The notes beneath the pieces are model-generated. The model was given only the letters and a program-made list of their open reading frames with translations, did not search any database and was not told where the DNA came from. Positions 7,119 through 14,905 of a DNA stretch of 20,246 bases are shown piece by piece (position 1 is the stretch's first letter; the number at the start of each line of letters is the position of its first letter). The translations under genes and the position numbers were made by a program. The DNA comes from CAYIHX01 sp964363305 (GTDB lineage Bacteria; Bdellovibrionota; UBA1018). The stretch lies in contig CAYIHX010000064.1 in the NCBI GenBank assembly GCA_964363305.1, positions 1-20,246 on the forward strand, read 5' to 3'.

Positions 7119-8225
7119 TCAGTGGGCCGGTGCGGCTTTTTCGGAGGCCGGAGGGGTTTCAGGTTCGCTCTTCGCCTCGTTCTCGTCCGACAGCTGGGGG
7201 CGTCGACGCCGGACGGCGGATCTCGTGGCCGCTTGTTCTTGGGAGGGGCTCGCGGCTGCGCTGCATGCGGCCTGAGCCTCTTCGAAGCGCCTGGTCATTT
7301 CCTCGAGTCTTGCACCGAAGGGCGCAACGGCGTCGCGGATGCCGCGACCTAATGGCGATTCCGCGTTGCGCTCGATCAGTTGAAACTGCAGGCGAAAATC
7401 GTTCAAGGCCCGAAGACTGCCGAGCGGGTTTCTCGATTGCAGCATCTCTTGGAGGCGGAATTGGTTTTGCCGGAGGCGCAATATTTCTTGCTGGGTTTGT
7501 ACGGCAGACAGGGCTTGCGCGTAGAAACGGAATTGAAGAATGTTTTTTCTGATGTTCGGGAACGCCTGTTGAACATCGGCAGGGATTTCGGCGTTGGGCT
7601 CGGTCGCCGCGAGATGAAGGAGATGCCCGGTGCATGCGTCGGCCGCGCCACAAGCTCGCATGGCATACGATCTTTGTTTGCATCTGAGCTCATTGCTCAA
7701 CCGCATGTTGGCGAATTGATCGGTTCCCCGTGGCCATTCGATCGCATCGGATTGAGCGAGGCATTCTTTGGTTTTTGCTCGAATATCCACCTCGATGAGA
7801 TCCTCCCGAAGCTGGTACGCTCCGCTATTGAGGGTGCGGCTGATGCGACTGATTTCCTCCAGCGGAGTGAAGAAGTGGATCCGGCGGGAGGCGCGAGTTC
7901 CGCGGTCGCGGTCGGCCTGGAAGGCCGCGCTGATCCGATCCCCTTCGACGCGCGCCTGCGCCATGTAACGACCCTGAAGGGCCCTCAGTCTGCCCTCAGT
8001 CGCTTCATAGGCTCGGCGAATTTGGGGTGTGATGTCAGGGGTAAAGAGCGTGGCCTGGCGGGCATTGCAGTCCAGGCTACCCGCGGTGCCTTGCCTGGTT
8101 GGAGATTGCAGGATGACGGCGGCTGCGGGGCTCTCCGGAGCCTCTCCCGTCGACTGGACCTGCGAGTAGGTGTGGGGGGCGTGGAGCCCTACGGCGGTGA
8201 GGATCAGAACCGGGAGGTAACGCAT
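7119..8225 (-). CDS. secreted or periplasmic protein of unknown function, 368 aa
   Basis: I do not recognise the family. ATG 8225 gives a convincing Sec signal peptide (MRYLPVLILTAVGLHAPHTYSQ), which is why I prefer it to the in-frame ATG at 8318, whose extra 31 residues are basic and not signal-like. The mature protein is largely helical and rich in Gln, Arg and Ala. Likely coiled-coil stretches include RAYEATEGRLRALQGRYMAQARVEGDR (written here in part) and a QTQQEILRLRQNQFRLQEML segment. Scattered cysteines (SLDCNARQ, KECLAQ, LRCKQRSYAMRACGAADAC) could form disulphides in the periplasm. The C-terminus is low-complexity, Pro/Glu/Ala-rich. It lies downstream of the clostripain gene on the same strand, 157 bp away. 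No function assigned. Confidence 0.72.
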   Translation of the reverse strand: MRYLPVLILTAVGLHAPHTYSQVQSTGEAPESPAAAVILQSPTRQGTAGSLDCNARQATLFTPDITPQIRRAYEATEGRLRALQGRYMAQARVEGDRISAAFQADRDRGTRASRRIHFFTPLEEISRISRTLNSGAYQLREDLIEVDIRAKTKECLAQSDAIEWPRGTDQFANMRLSNELRCKQRSYAMRACGAADACTGHLLHLAATEPNAEIPADVQQAFPNIRKNILQFRFYAQALSAVQTQQEILRLRQNQFRLQEMLQSRNPLGSLRALNDFRLQFQLIERNAESPLGRGIRDAVAPFGARLEEMTRRFEEAQAACSAAASPSQEQAATRSAVRRRRPQLSDENEAKSEPETPPASEKAAPAH

Positions 8226-8286
8226 CTTAGGGTAGATCGGAAGAATGGGGCGCGGACTTGAGGAAAAATGAGGAGCGGGCGAGGGA

Positions 8287-8355
8287 TTTCGCCGAACGCG
8301 AAACCTGAGGCGACTCATTTGGTGTGACTCGCTCAGAATTTCGTGTTCGGCGAAA
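8287..8355. repeat. 11-bp inverted repeat in the gap between two secreted-protein genes
   Basis: TTTCGCCGAAC (8287-8297) is exactly complementary to GTTCGGCGAAA (8345-8355), with a 47-nt spacer. The left arm can alternatively fold locally with GCGAAA (8298-8303). It sits between the C11 peptidase stop and the next gene's start on the minus strand and may be a processing or regulatory structure; chance is not excluded. Confidence 0.3.
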
Positions 8356-8382
8356 CAATCACTTTCACGGACACTGAAATCG

Positions 8383-9591
8383 TCACTTCACCGCGAGCGG
8401 GGCCGGAGTCGGCGTGTTCAGCTTGCGCAGCGCGGGGAGCCAGTCCGTGGCGCGGTTAAACCGCAGCTCCGCGTAACGGGTGCCGTGGCCGTCGAGCTGG
8501 TGGCCAGTGTACGGGAGCCAGAACGCGGCACCCTGGGCTCGGGCAAACTCGGCGGTCGTATCGTTGGCGACGACGAACTGGGTGAGCTCCCGCCGGAGGC
8601 CCGCGACGGCGGAGCGAAATTCCGGGAGTTGCAGTTCGCGATTCGAGGATCGCTCGAGCTGAAGGAGGAAGTCTCCGAGGTCGGCATAGTCGCTGTCATA
8701 GAAGGTGAGGGTTTCTCGGCCCCGCTTGGCGGCGTCCTGGATTCCCTCGGCGCCGAGGGCCAAAACCTGGCTACTGAAAGCCCGGAAGGCGTCTTGCAGC
8801 TGCGGCATTCTTTTCAGATCGAAGGCGGAGAGGGTCACCTCCGCCGCGTCTTCGTCGCCATTGACGTAAGAGCGCATGTACTCGTAGGTCAGAATTTTCG
8901 CCACCTCGCGCGTTTCCATTTTTGGGTTCTTTGCCCACTCACGCAAAAAAGCGTCGTAAGGCCAGCCCGCGAGGGGTTCGACCTCTTCGGCGCCGACGAA
9001 AATATCGACGGAGTCGGAGAGCTCCGAGGCCACTTCGACCATGCCCATCAGGCAGGCGTCGCTGCCGTAGAGATCCACTTTGTGTCCGATGAGGCGAGCC
9101 GACTCGCTCATGGCCTGCCCCAGCTGTTCGGTCGTGATGTGGTGGCCGCTTAAGTCATCGAAGCTGATATCGGAGAGCTGAACGCGATGCCAGCCGCTGC
9201 CATGATTCCACACATCGATGAAGTAGCGTTTGGCTGGAAAATTCTCGACGCCCCACTGGATGAAGTCCACGAGGGTCTTCGCGTCGCCCATGTCGACCTG
9301 CCCGAGATTCTGGAGTTCGAGTGAGGTAACCTGCTGGGGTTTGTTGTCCTGGGTCACGAAAACCCGGCGAACATCGCGGCGCGCGAGACTGGCCCACTGA
9401 ACCACGACGTTGATGTCGTCGGTCGAACCGACGGCTTCCATCTCGTTGAGATCCTCGGCGCCAAAGTCATCGAGATTGTTGAATCCGTTCATGAAGACCA
9501 GCAGAGTCCACTCTTTCATCTCCTGCGCTCGGGCGGTGGCCGGGACCAACATCAGAGCGCCCAAAATCCCTGCGATTATTTTCGCGTGCAT
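8383..9591 (-). CDS. secreted clostripain-family (C11) cysteine peptidase, 402 aa
   Basis: The N-terminus MHAKIIAGILGALMLVPATARAQ is a clear Sec signal peptide, so the enzyme acts in the periplasm or outside. The catalytic dyad of family C11 is visible as His130 in DVWNHGSGWH and Cys180 in LYGSDACLMGMVEVASEL, about 50 residues apart as in clostripain. The preceding TLLVFMNGFNNLDDFGAEDLNEM and the AEEVEPLAGWPYDAFL segment after the Cys are also typical. C11 enzymes cleave after basic residues, usually Arg. The start is well supported: AAGGAGGAG sits 7-9 bp before the ATG. Length is near the catalytic core alone; no extra binding domain is seen. The substrate and any activating cleavage are unknown. 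Confidence 0.9.
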   Translation of the reverse strand: MHAKIIAGILGALMLVPATARAQEMKEWTLLVFMNGFNNLDDFGAEDLNEMEAVGSTDDINVVVQWASLARRDVRRVFVTQDNKPQQVTSLELQNLGQVDMGDAKTLVDFIQWGVENFPAKRYFIDVWNHGSGWHRVQLSDISFDDLSGHHITTEQLGQAMSESARLIGHKVDLYGSDACLMGMVEVASELSDSVDIFVGAEEVEPLAGWPYDAFLREWAKNPKMETREVAKILTYEYMRSYVNGDEDAAEVTLSAFDLKRMPQLQDAFRAFSSQVLALGAEGIQDAAKRGRETLTFYDSDYADLGDFLLQLERSSNRELQLPEFRSAVAGLRRELTQFVVANDTTAEFARAQGAAFWLPYTGHQLDGHGTRYAELRFNRATDWLPALRKLNTPTPAPLAVK

Positions 9592-9674
9592 CGTATTTCT
9601 CCTCCTTGAGAATGTGATTGCCTATGATCTCACGGGGACTGGCCAAGCGCGAGCGATGGGGGTATGACACGTTT

Positions 9675-9953
9675 ATGTCGGATAGCCATCTGGCCTACCT
9701 TATTGATTTTCTTGAGGACGAGTTTCGAAACGACAGCGGCGTGACGCTCAAACCTCATCGCCGGCTGCCGTGGGGCATCTACGTCAAGACGAAATCTCGC
9801 GAGTATTTTTTCGACCTGGAATGGGCCGTGCAACATCGTTTCGAGCGGATTCGGGAGGAGGTCGAACGCGTTCGATCCGGCCTGGCGATGCTCGGGTACT
9901 CGAATCAAGGCATCCGTGACGATGGACGGCCCGATCCCTATAAAGATTACTGA
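9675..9953 (+). CDS. small hypothetical protein, 92 aa
   Basis: I do not recognise this protein. From ATG 9675 it reads MSDSHLAYLIDFLEDEFRNDSGVTLKPHRR, then PWGIYVKTKSREYFFDLEWAVQHRFERIREEVERVRSGLAMLGYS. This suggests a small alpha/beta fold with a long charged helix near residues 50-70 and a hydrophilic tail. No signal peptide or membrane helix is present, so it is probably cytoplasmic. An ATG at 9624 in the same frame would add 17 residues that look unrelated; a GGGGG run 12 bp upstream gives 9675 only weak support. It is divergent from the C11 peptidase gene and convergent with the nitroreductase. Coding potential is judged from composition and lack of competing genes. Confidence 0.6.
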   Translation: MSDSHLAYLIDFLEDEFRNDSGVTLKPHRRLPWGIYVKTKSREYFFDLEWAVQHRFERIREEVERVRSGLAMLGYSNQGIRDDGRPDPYKDY

Positions 9954-9974
9954 TGCTCCAGGTTTAGTCCCCAG

Positions 9975-10007
9975 GGCGTCCGGTGAATGATCGACCAGCC
10001 GGACACC
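9975..10007. terminator. hairpin between convergent genes
   Basis: GGCGTCCGG (9975-9983) pairs with CCGGACACC (9999-10007) around a 15-nt loop. The one non-Watson-Crick position is C-A on the plus-strand RNA and a G-U wobble on the minus-strand RNA, so the stem is more stable in the nitroreductase operon transcript. There is no U-tract, so terminator function is tentative. Confidence 0.35.
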
Positions 10008-10014
10008 ACTGAGG

Positions 10015-10701
10015 TCAGACCTCGTGGACGACTTCAGAAGTACTGATTCGAAAGCGGGGGCCCCAGGTGGCCCGAGGTCCCTCTTTGCCGATGCCGACGA
10101 TCATCAACACCCGCTCGTCGCGCCTTAATCGGAGGAGGCGCTTCACGCGCCACTCATCGAAGCCTTCCATCATGCAGGTGTCAAAGCCCTGCGCCGTCAG
10201 GGCGAGCACGAAATTTTCAGCCGCAAGCGCGGCGGACTTGATAGCGACCTCTTGAAGGTCCCGTCTCGTAGCGGGAATGCGTTGGGACGGGCGAACCCCT
10301 ATCACGGCCCAGGCGAGCAGCCACTTGATCGGGGCGAACAAGCCACCGCGATAGATGAACGGAATGAGTTTGCGGTAGTACTGTTGAACGGGCGAAGGGG
10401 CATGGACCGACTCGATGAACCGAATCAAACCAGGAAGGGAACGCTTCCAGTACGAGGGCGCCGCCGTGATGGCGACGAGTTCCTGAGCGGTACGGGCCGC
10501 CGATTGAGACATGCAGAGCTCCGCCATCCGCTTCTTTTTATCGGCGTTTCGAATCCAATAGAAATTCCAGGTCTGGGTATTGGAAGAGTTGGGCGCGAGG
10601 ACGGCGGCATCGAAGGCGCGCCTCATGATGGCTTCCGGAACGGTTTCGTCCGTAAATTTGCGAATGCTCCGTCTTTTTTCGATTACTTCAAAAAAATCCA
10701 T
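10015..10701 (-). CDS. nitroreductase-family flavoprotein, 228 aa
   Basis: The protein opens with FFEVIEKRRSIRKFTDETVPEAIMRRAFDAAVLAPNSSNTQTWNFYWI. This is the FMN-binding start of the nitroreductase family (RRSxRxF, then AP-SxNxQxWxF). The C-terminal half has AAENFVLALTAQGFDTCMMEGFDEWRVKRLL and VLMIVGIGKEG, also typical. Such enzymes use FMN and NAD(P)H to reduce quinones, nitroaromatics or enones; the native substrate is unknown. A hydrophobic insert at about residues 95-135 (RKLIPFIYRGGLFAPIKWLLAWAVIG) is longer than usual and might touch the membrane. A strong AGGAGG lies 5-10 bp before the ATG. It follows the second MlaE-type gene by 24 bp and appears to be the last gene of that operon. 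Confidence 0.87.
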   Translation of the reverse strand: MDFFEVIEKRRSIRKFTDETVPEAIMRRAFDAAVLAPNSSNTQTWNFYWIRNADKKKRMAELCMSQSAARTAQELVAITAAPSYWKRSLPGLIRFIESVHAPSPVQQYYRKLIPFIYRGGLFAPIKWLLAWAVIGVRPSQRIPATRRDLQEVAIKSAALAAENFVLALTAQGFDTCMMEGFDEWRVKRLLRLRRDERVLMIVGIGKEGPRATWGPRFRISTSEVVHEV

Positions 10702-10725
10702 GGGGGACCTCCTGGGGGATATGCG

Positions 10726-11517
10726 TCAGAGAAAAGAACTGAAGAGAAAGGTGAGGATGAAGTCGGCCACGATCACGACAAGGGTCGAGGCGACGACGGC
10801 ATTCGTCGTCGCGGTTCCGACGCCTTCGGCGCCACCACGGCATCGCAGGCCATAAGCTGAAGAGATGACGGGGATCATTCCGCCGAAGACCATGCCTTTG
10901 ACGAGGGCTGAGGCGAGGTCGCTGATCCCGACAAAATGCCTGAGCGCATTCAGGTATTCGATCGCCGTGAAATTGAACTGGAAGACCGCCAACGTCATCG
11001 AGCACCCCAGCGTAATGGAAATCGCGAAGAGGGTCAGGCAGGCCAGCGAGAAGACCGAGGCGACGAAGCGAGGCACGACGAGATAGTCGATCGGATCGAT
11101 GCCCAGGAGCTTGAGCGCGTCGAGCTGCTCGGTGATCTTCATCGTGCCGATCTCAGCCGTGGTCGAGGCGCCGACCTTGGAGACGAACAGGAAGGCGGGA
11201 ATCACGACGCCGAGCTCGCGCAGCGTGAATTGCCCGGTGAAACCCGGAATCATCGAGACCGAATGCAGCGCTTTGTCCATGTGCCAGGCCATTTCTCCGG
11301 TGATGACGAGGCCGGCGGAGGTGGTGCAGACGGTCACGACCGGCAGGCTGCCGACGCCATTTTGCGCCACGGCCTGGGCGATCTCTCGCCATCGCATGCG
11401 GTGCGTGAAGAGGCGTCTGAATATTTCGCGATAGAGCTTCCCCACCAGGCGCAGGGTCTGGGCCTGTTCCAGGACCGGGGAGCCGATGATGTGGAGAAGG
11501 TTGATCCAACCGCGCAT
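10726..11517 (-). CDS. mlaE: MlaE/YrbE-type ABC permease, paralog 2
   Basis: This inner-membrane protein of 263 residues carries the MlaE family core, VSKVGASTTAEIGTMKITEQLDALKLLGIDPIDYLVVPR (about 113-150, written here in full only as its motif), with the conserved E-Q-[LI]-D-A-[LI] and P-R residues. Around five membrane helices follow the amphipathic N-terminal region, as in MlaE. MlaE proteins form the membrane channel of ABC systems that move phospholipids or other lipids between the inner and outer membranes. Its start overlaps the previous gene by 1 bp (TGATG). It differs clearly from the other permease, so the two may pair as a heterodimer. C-terminus (VVIVADFILTFLFSSFL) is the usual final helix. 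Confidence 0.92.
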   Translation of the reverse strand: MRGWINLLHIIGSPVLEQAQTLRLVGKLYREIFRRLFTHRMRWREIAQAVAQNGVGSLPVVTVCTTSAGLVITGEMAWHMDKALHSVSMIPGFTGQFTLRELGVVIPAFLFVSKVGASTTAEIGTMKITEQLDALKLLGIDPIDYLVVPRFVASVFSLACLTLFAISITLGCSMTLAVFQFNFTAIEYLNALRHFVGISDLASALVKGMVFGGMIPVISSAYGLRCRGGAEGVGTATTNAVVASTLVVIVADFILTFLFSSFL

Positions 11518-12326
11518 CAGGAATCACTCCCGAAGGCATGGCCGAAGAGGCTGAGCGTAAAATCGAAGAGGGTGCTGACGCCGAAGTCGGCGACGACGAC
11601 GTAGAGATTGGTATAGACGGCCGCAGTGGTGACGGCGCGTCCGACTCCGCGCGCGCCGCCGGTGGCCGTATAGCCTTTGAAGCAGGCGACGCTGGCGACA
11701 ATGACGCCGAAAACCAGGGCTTTCAGGATCCCGATGGCCAGGGTGGAGGGTCCGGTAAACCGTGGAATTGAACTGACGAATTGCAGCGGGTTGATCCCGT
11801 AAAGAACGCTGGAGACGAAGATCGAGCCCAGGATGGAGACGAGCAGGCCGATCAGCAGGAGGACCACGCTGGAGATCACGATGCCGAGAAAGCGGGGAAT
11901 CACCAGGTATTGGATGGGCTGCGTACCCAGGCACTGGATGGCGTCGATCTGTTCCGTCACGCGCATGGTTCCCAGCTCTGCCGTCGTGAAGGCTCCGATT
12001 TTTCCGGCGAGGATGAAGGAGATGATCAGCGGACCCACTTCCCGGATCACGGCGGAGGTGTTGAGGCCACCCAGAAAAATCTCGGCGTTATATTGCTGCA
12101 GGATGAGATGGAATTGAATGACGAGAATGGCGCCGACAAAGACCCCGGAGAACATGACGGTGGAGATCGTACGGTAGGAAATCGACTGGGTCTGCGCGGC
12201 GATGGCTTTCCAGTTTCCGTGGGTGCCCAGGCCGACCCGCAGCACTTGGATCAGAAAAAGGGAGAGCCCTCCGAGCTCGTGGAGGAAGGTGGCGAAGGCA
12301 TCGCGGAAGAGCCGAAGAAGGCCCAT
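11517..12326 (-). CDS. mlaE: MlaE/YrbE-type ABC permease, paralog 1
   Basis: This 269-residue MlaE-family permease has LAGKIGAFTTAELGTMRVTEQIDAIQCLGTQPIQYLVIPR near residues 106-145 as the family hallmark. The EVGPLIISFILAGKIGA stretch before it is also characteristic. The N-terminal region (LLRLFRDAFATFLHELGGLSLFLIQVLR) is the interfacial helix. The start overlaps the ATPase stop by 1 bp and the stop overlaps the next start by 1 bp, so all three are coupled. In E. coli a single MlaE forms a homodimer with two MlaF; here two divergent copies lie side by side. The transported lipid and its direction cannot be inferred, and no MCE-domain partner is visible in the window. Confidence 0.93.
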   Translation of the reverse strand: MGLLRLFRDAFATFLHELGGLSLFLIQVLRVGLGTHGNWKAIAAQTQSISYRTISTVMFSGVFVGAILVIQFHLILQQYNAEIFLGGLNTSAVIREVGPLIISFILAGKIGAFTTAELGTMRVTEQIDAIQCLGTQPIQYLVIPRFLGIVISSVVLLLIGLLVSILGSIFVSSVLYGINPLQFVSSIPRFTGPSTLAIGILKALVFGVIVASVACFKGYTATGGARGVGRAVTTAAVYTNLYVVVADFGVSTLFDFTLSLFGHAFGSDS

Positions 12327-13084
12327 CAGTCGCCTCCTTGCTCGGCGAGGAAGGCCTGAATCAAGGGTTCTGTCGAGCGGCGAATTTCAGCGGTGGGTGC
12401 GAGCGCGAGAATTTTTGCCTGATCGAGCACCAAGACCCGATCCGCGATCTTCAGCGCGCAGGCCATGTCGTGCGAGACCACGATGCTCGTGACTTGGAGC
12501 GCGCGCGCGAGCTCGAAGATCAGGTCGTTGACCGCGGTCGTGGTGATGGGGTCAAGACCGGTCGTCGGCTCGTCGAAGAGCAGGTACTGGGGGCGCGGGG
12601 CCAGGGTGCGGGCCAGCGACACCCGTTTTTGCATTCCGTAAGAGATCTCCGTCGGGAGGCGCTCGAGAATCTCCTCCCCGAGGTGAACGAGGGCCAGCGT
12701 TTCAACGACCCGATCCCAGACCCTTTTCTCGGTGTACGGCTGCGGCTGCGAAAGCAGAAACTGCGGCGTGCGCAAGCCGAAGGCGACGTTTTCAAAGATG
12801 GTTAACGAGTCGAGCAGCGCGGGTTGCTGAAACACCATCCCACACTTTCGGCGGATGGCGGCCAGTCCTGTTTCGTCAAGTGGGCCGATGTCGACCCCAT
12901 CGACTTCGATGCGTCCGTCATCGGGTTTGATGACGCCGATGATGTGCTTCAGCATCACGGATTTTCCAACCCCGCTTTTGCCGATGATGAATAAAATCTC
13001 ACCGGGCTGAACCTCGAAGGTCACTCGCTGGAGAATCCGCTTTGCTCCGAAAGATTTTGAGACTTCGTGGAAAAGAATGCTCAT
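12326..13084 (-). CDS. mlaF: MlaF-type ABC ATPase A, with SYGM in place of SGGM signature
   Basis: This 252-residue nucleotide-binding subunit has a complete Walker A (GKSGVGKS, 35-42), a Q-loop (Gln86), a Walker B with catalytic Glu (LLFDEP, Asp171-Glu172), a D-loop (GLDP) and a switch His205 (VVSHDM). Its signature reads EISYGMQKR, with Tyr149 where the first glycine of LSGG normally lies; the reverse-strand codons confirm this (TCT TAC GGA). The signature serves the ATP bound to the partner subunit, so this defect affects the other ATPase's site. A Glu/Pro-rich loop after FGLRTPQFLLSQPQPY is slightly long. It lies 13 bp after the other ATPase gene and directly before the permeases. Family assignment is firm; functional asymmetry is inferred. 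Confidence 0.93.
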   Translation of the reverse strand: MSILFHEVSKSFGAKRILQRVTFEVQPGEILFIIGKSGVGKSVMLKHIIGVIKPDDGRIEVDGVDIGPLDETGLAAIRRKCGMVFQQPALLDSLTIFENVAFGLRTPQFLLSQPQPYTEKRVWDRVVETLALVHLGEEILERLPTEISYGMQKRVSLARTLAPRPQYLLFDEPTTGLDPITTTAVNDLIFELARALQVTSIVVSHDMACALKIADRVLVLDQAKILALAPTAEIRRSTEPLIQAFLAEQGGD

Positions 13085-13097
13085 CGGGGCTGGTCTC

Positions 13098-13805
13098 CTA
13101 CCCGAATCTCGAGGTGAGCGGCCCTTGTTTCAGGCCATAGATGAACTGTTTGAGGGACGGATCGACCGTCGCCTTCACTTGCGCTGGGGTCCCGCCCGAG
13201 GTGAGGGTGCCATCGGCGAGGAGGTAGATCGCTTCGCTGAGTTGGTAGGCGCGTTGCATGTCGTTCGTGACCGTCAACAGGGTGCACTCGCGCAGGTTAC
13301 GCAGACTGCGGATGAGATCGGCAATCATGCGGGAGGTGATCGGGTCGAGGCCAGCGGTGGGTTCGTCGTAGAGCAGGACGGTCGGGTCGACCACGAGCGC
13401 GCGCGCGATGCCCAGGCGTTTCTGCATGCCCCCGGAAATCTCGTCCGGATAGAGCGCTTCGTTGCCCTCTAGGCCCACTTCACGAAGAAACCAGGCCGCT
13501 TTCGTTTTGGCTTTTTTTCCCTCTATGCCGAGGCGTTCACGGAGCGGAAACAGGAGGTTCTCTTCGACGGTCAAGGAATCGAAGAGCGCATTTTTCTGGA
13601 AGAGCATGCCGAGTTGTGAGCGGTCGACTTCGATCGTGCCTTCGTCCGGCTCGATGAGGCCCGCGATGATCTTGAGAAGCGTGCTTTTTCCGCAGCCGGA
13701 GGGGCCGATCAGCGCGGCGGCGCTTCCGGTGGGCACGTCCAGGTTGAGCTTCGCAAAGAGGGGCCGACCCTCGAACTGCTTCGTCACGGAGCGGACACGG
13801 ATCAT
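13098..13805 (-). CDS. mlaF: MlaF-type ABC ATPase B, with Asn in place of H-loop His
   Basis: This 235-residue ATPase has Walker A GPSGCGKS (34-41), Gln70 in the Q-loop, a canonical signature EISGGMQKR (124-127 SGGM), Walker B LLYDEP (Asp147-Glu148) and GLDP. The switch position reads LLTVTNDMQRA, with Asn181 where ABC ATPases almost always have His; the codon is AAC. The protein is shorter than the other ATPase because the loop before the Q-loop is compact. Its ATG overlaps the holB stop by 4 bp (ATGA), so it is translated directly behind a DNA-replication gene. The MlaF family powers lipid transport through MlaE. Substitutions in both ATPases fall in one composite site, as described in the findings. 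Confidence 0.92.
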   Translation of the reverse strand: MIRVRSVTKQFEGRPLFAKLNLDVPTGSAAALIGPSGCGKSTLLKIIAGLIEPDEGTIEVDRSQLGMLFQKNALFDSLTVEENLLFPLRERLGIEGKKAKTKAAWFLREVGLEGNEALYPDEISGGMQKRLGIARALVVDPTVLLYDEPTAGLDPITSRMIADLIRSLRNLRECTLLTVTNDMQRAYQLSEAIYLLADGTLTSGGTPAQVKATVDPSLKQFIYGLKQGPLTSRFG

Positions 13806-14905
13806 GCGCGTGGTCCCGCGGCCCAGGGCAGAAGAATTTCCTGCACCAGGAGTTTTCGGTTGAGCGGAAGCGTTGAATCAAACCGTCCCTGAAAAGCTCG
13901 TTCCGCTCGCTCCAGCCAGAAATCGCGCGCGGCCGGGACTCCACCCTTCCTTACCGTGTCGGTGATGTAGGGGCGGATCTCTCGATCGAGCGAGGTGAGA
14001 TTGTTTTCGAGGGCTTCCGGGCTGCAAGCCCACTGCGCGAACTCGTGGGCGAGATTTTCGAGGTGGTCGAGCAGCAGGTCGACGTCGGCGGATTCCCGCG
14101 TGGAGAGGCTCAGCAGGGCTTCAAGCTCGCTCCAGGGTGTGGAAAGAAAGCGCAGGAGCTGCTTGCGTCGTTCCCAGTACTCGGGGTTCAGCGCGGTGCG
14201 GGCTCGGTGAAGGTTGCCGCGCGCGGTTCGAATGGAGCGCGCGAGATCAGAGTCGGAGACGCCGTTCTTGCGCGCTTCCGGCGTCAGAATTTCGAGCAAG
14301 ACCGTCTCCGACAAAGGGAGGAGGCGGATCCGCTGGCAGCGAGAGACGAGCGTTGGAAGCAGAAGGCTGGAGTCCGCCGCCGTGAGGATGAAGACAAACT
14401 CTGGAGGCGGTTCTTCGAGCATTTTCAGCAGGGAGTTTGCCGCCTGTGGGGTCATGCGATCCGCCTCGCGAATGAGCGTGATACGATAGTTTCCGTCAAA
14501 GGCGCCGAAGCCGAGCGTTGAGCGAAGTTTTTTGAACTCCTCCAGTTTCAGGGTGCGGCTTTCGTCCGGCGCGATCTCTGAAAAATCCACCCAGGAAGAA
14601 CGCCGCGCTTTCAGGCAGGCCAGGCAATCCCCGCAGGGTTCGAGGGGCGCGGTCGAGGCTCCGAACAGACTGTTCAGGGCGCGGGGACCGTTGCGTTCGC
14701 AGAGCATCCACTGGCTGAGCCAGTACGCGATCTCTCTTTTTCCCGAGCCGGCAGGTCCGGTGAGCAGCAAAACCGGCGCGACATGGCCGTCTTCCCGCCA
14801 GTGTTTCATCCAGTTTTCGAGCCAGGGACGATGAAAAGCGGCGAGCGCCGCCGGGAGGGGCAGAAGGAGCTCTCGCGGCGCCTCGTTCGTTTTTTTCACC
14901 GCCAT
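13802..14905 (-). CDS. holB: DNA polymerase III delta-prime subunit (clamp loader)
   Basis: The delta-prime subunit is part of the clamp loader that opens the sliding clamp and places it on primed DNA. Seen here: a P-loop remnant GPAGSGKR (50-57), four zinc-binding Cys (69, 91, 94, 97, the last three as CGDCLAC), the LLKMLEEPP motif and the SRC arginine-finger motif (LVSRCQRI). The C-terminal third is helical and divergent, as is normal. Total length from ATG 14905 is 367 residues. I chose this start because GGAG sits 7 bp upstream and the frame beyond it is just the end of tmk; the two genes overlap by 10 bp. Pairing of tmk and holB is common in bacteria. The stop overlaps the ABC ATPase start by 4 bp. 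Confidence 0.93.
   Translation of the reverse strand: MAVKKTNEAPRELLLPLPAALAAFHRPWLENWMKHWREDGHVAPVLLLTGPAGSGKREIAYWLSQWMLCERNGPRALNSLFGASTAPLEPCGDCLACLKARRSSWVDFSEIAPDESRTLKLEEFKKLRSTLGFGAFDGNYRITLIREADRMTPQAANSLLKMLEEPPPEFVFILTAADSSLLLPTLVSRCQRIRLLPLSETVLLEILTPEARKNGVSDSDLARSIRTARGNLHRARTALNPEYWERRKQLLRFLSTPWSELEALLSLSTRESADVDLLLDHLENLAHEFAQWACSPEALENNLTSLDREIRPYITDTVRKGGVPAARDFWLERAERAFQGRFDSTLPLNRKLLVQEILLPWAAGPRA

Noticed and set aside
7380..8261. A 293-codon plus-strand open frame
   Set aside because: It is antisense to the secreted protein at 7119-8225, which has a clear signal peptide and better composition.
8287..8355. Riboswitch or small RNA in the 157-bp gap
   Set aside because: Only one 11-bp inverted repeat is seen, with no conserved aptamer-like core or terminator.
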